NCBI GenBank assembly: GCA_964630015.1
Contig: CAZVTJ010000057.1
Coordinates: forward strand, 1-5,453
Direction of reading: 5' to 3'
Origin: CAZERT01 sp964630015
Lineage (GTDB): Bacteria; Patescibacteriota; Microgenomatia; UBA10105; UBA927
Length of the DNA stretch: 5,453 nucleotides
Position numbers and translations under genes: made by a program. The first letter of the stretch is position 1. Each line of letters opens with the position of its first letter. Positions 5,094 through 5,453 of the stretch are shown here, piece by piece. Below the pieces are notes generated by a model. That model did no database searches. It had not been told where the DNA came from and saw nothing but the letters and a program-made list of their open reading frames with translations.

Positions 5094-5453
5094 TTACCGT
5101 ACGGAGACAACAGTCGGTTTGTTCGTCGGGTGCACACAGTCAAGGCAATAGGTGCTCATCGGGTCCGAAAGGACGGTTTGTTCCTTATCCTCAACGTTAT
5201 CTACCTGGTTGGGTTGGGCAAGATCACCGGTTGCCTTATCTATCCGGACCACCCGCCTGAGTGTTTCTTTTTGTGTCGGAACCGTTCCTTTTATAAAATA
5301 CTCAAATCGGGTGGGACAGCCGGGATCCCCTTCGGCGTTTGGTGGAAGAAGTCCGGACAGGGAGCATATTTGTGTTCCGACAATTCCTTCCGGTTGTTTT
5401 GGCCACATATCGGGTTTTCCTTCCAGAATATGGCGCATGAGTTTGTTCCATAT
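5094..5453 (-). CDS. Second class A penicillin-binding protein, C-terminal end (gene cut by right window edge)
   Basis: The minus strand is open from the right edge to a TAA at 5096-5094, giving the last 119 residues of a larger protein. They resemble the end of PBP1A-type proteins, after the transpeptidase KTG motif. IWNKLM (residues 1-6 of the fragment) matches the 'IW..fM' element, and PEGIVGTQICSLSGLL (21-36) with CPTRFEYFIKGTVPT (46-60) is a typical C-terminal extension. The complete neighbour has the same layout, IWHDIM then PESIVSIPC then a second cysteine, so the two are paralogues. Catalytic motifs lie outside the window and cannot be checked. The fragment ends with a CLDC pair (103-106) near a short tail. 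An internal ATG at 5438 is not the start, since similarity continues upstream of it. No clear intrinsic terminator follows in the 59 bases before the next gene, so readthrough into that gene is possible. Confidence 0.88.
   Translation of the reverse strand: MWNKLMRHILEGKPDMWPKQPEGIVGTQICSLSGLLPPNAEGDPGCPTRFEYFIKGTVPTQKETLRRVVRIDKATGDLAQPNQVDNVEDKEQTVLSDPMSTYCLDCVHPTNKPTVVSVR

Noticed and set aside
1..5453. Alternative genetic code (TGA as glycine, as in some CPR lineages), CRISPR array, insertion sequence or tRNA
   Set aside because: TGA is used as a stop in uppP and no conserved domain is broken by TGA; no direct-repeat arrays, terminal inverted repeats, transposase motifs or cloverleaf patterns were seen on either strand.

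Overview
The window is a compact bacterial chromosome fragment with four complete genes for recognisable protein families, one more complete gene of a known but poorly understood family, and two genes cut by the window edges. Genes lie on both strands, intergenic gaps are short, and there are no mobile elements, RNA genes or CRISPR repeats that I can see. The standard code fits: TGA occurs as a stop (uppP ends in tandem TGA TAA) and no conserved domain is interrupted. The gene set suggests a member of the Candidate Phyla Radiation (Patescibacteria, Microgenomates-like): a stand-alone single-RRM protein, a PBP1A with an extended multi-membrane-segment N-terminus, a one-cluster ferredoxin and several starts without a Shine-Dalgarno sequence. 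This taxonomic guess is inference only.

Layout, left to right. 1-379 (minus): N-terminal part of a family 2 glycosyltransferase that runs off the left edge. 380-449: a 70-base divergent promoter region in which each flanking gene has a TACAAT box 6-7 bases before its ATG. 450-1115 (plus): a YgjP/DUF45-type zinc metallopeptidase. Converging on it with a 3-base gap is a two-gene minus-strand unit, ferredoxin (1893-2090) then uppP (1119-1886), separated by 6 bases. 2091-2319: a second divergent regulatory region, with a minus promoter for ferredoxin-uppP and a plus promoter giving an RRM RNA-binding protein gene (2320-2571) a leader of about 118 bases that contains a hairpin. 2594-2624: a strong two-way intrinsic terminator shared with the convergent gene. 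2623-5034 (minus): a complete bifunctional class A penicillin-binding protein with its own promoter. 5094-5453 (minus): the C-terminus of a second, paralogous penicillin-binding protein that enters from the right edge.

Functionally the window leans towards the cell envelope. UppP regenerates undecaprenyl phosphate, the lipid carrier for lipid II, and the two penicillin-binding proteins polymerise and cross-link lipid II-derived glycan. The glycosyltransferase may add envelope sugars, but its acceptor cannot be read from the fragment. The ferredoxin, the RRM protein and the metallopeptidase have no obvious envelope role. No clearly undescribed system is present. The points most worth a second look are the leaderless-looking starts, the structured leader of the RRM gene, the ferredoxin-uppP pairing and the membrane extension of the penicillin-binding protein.
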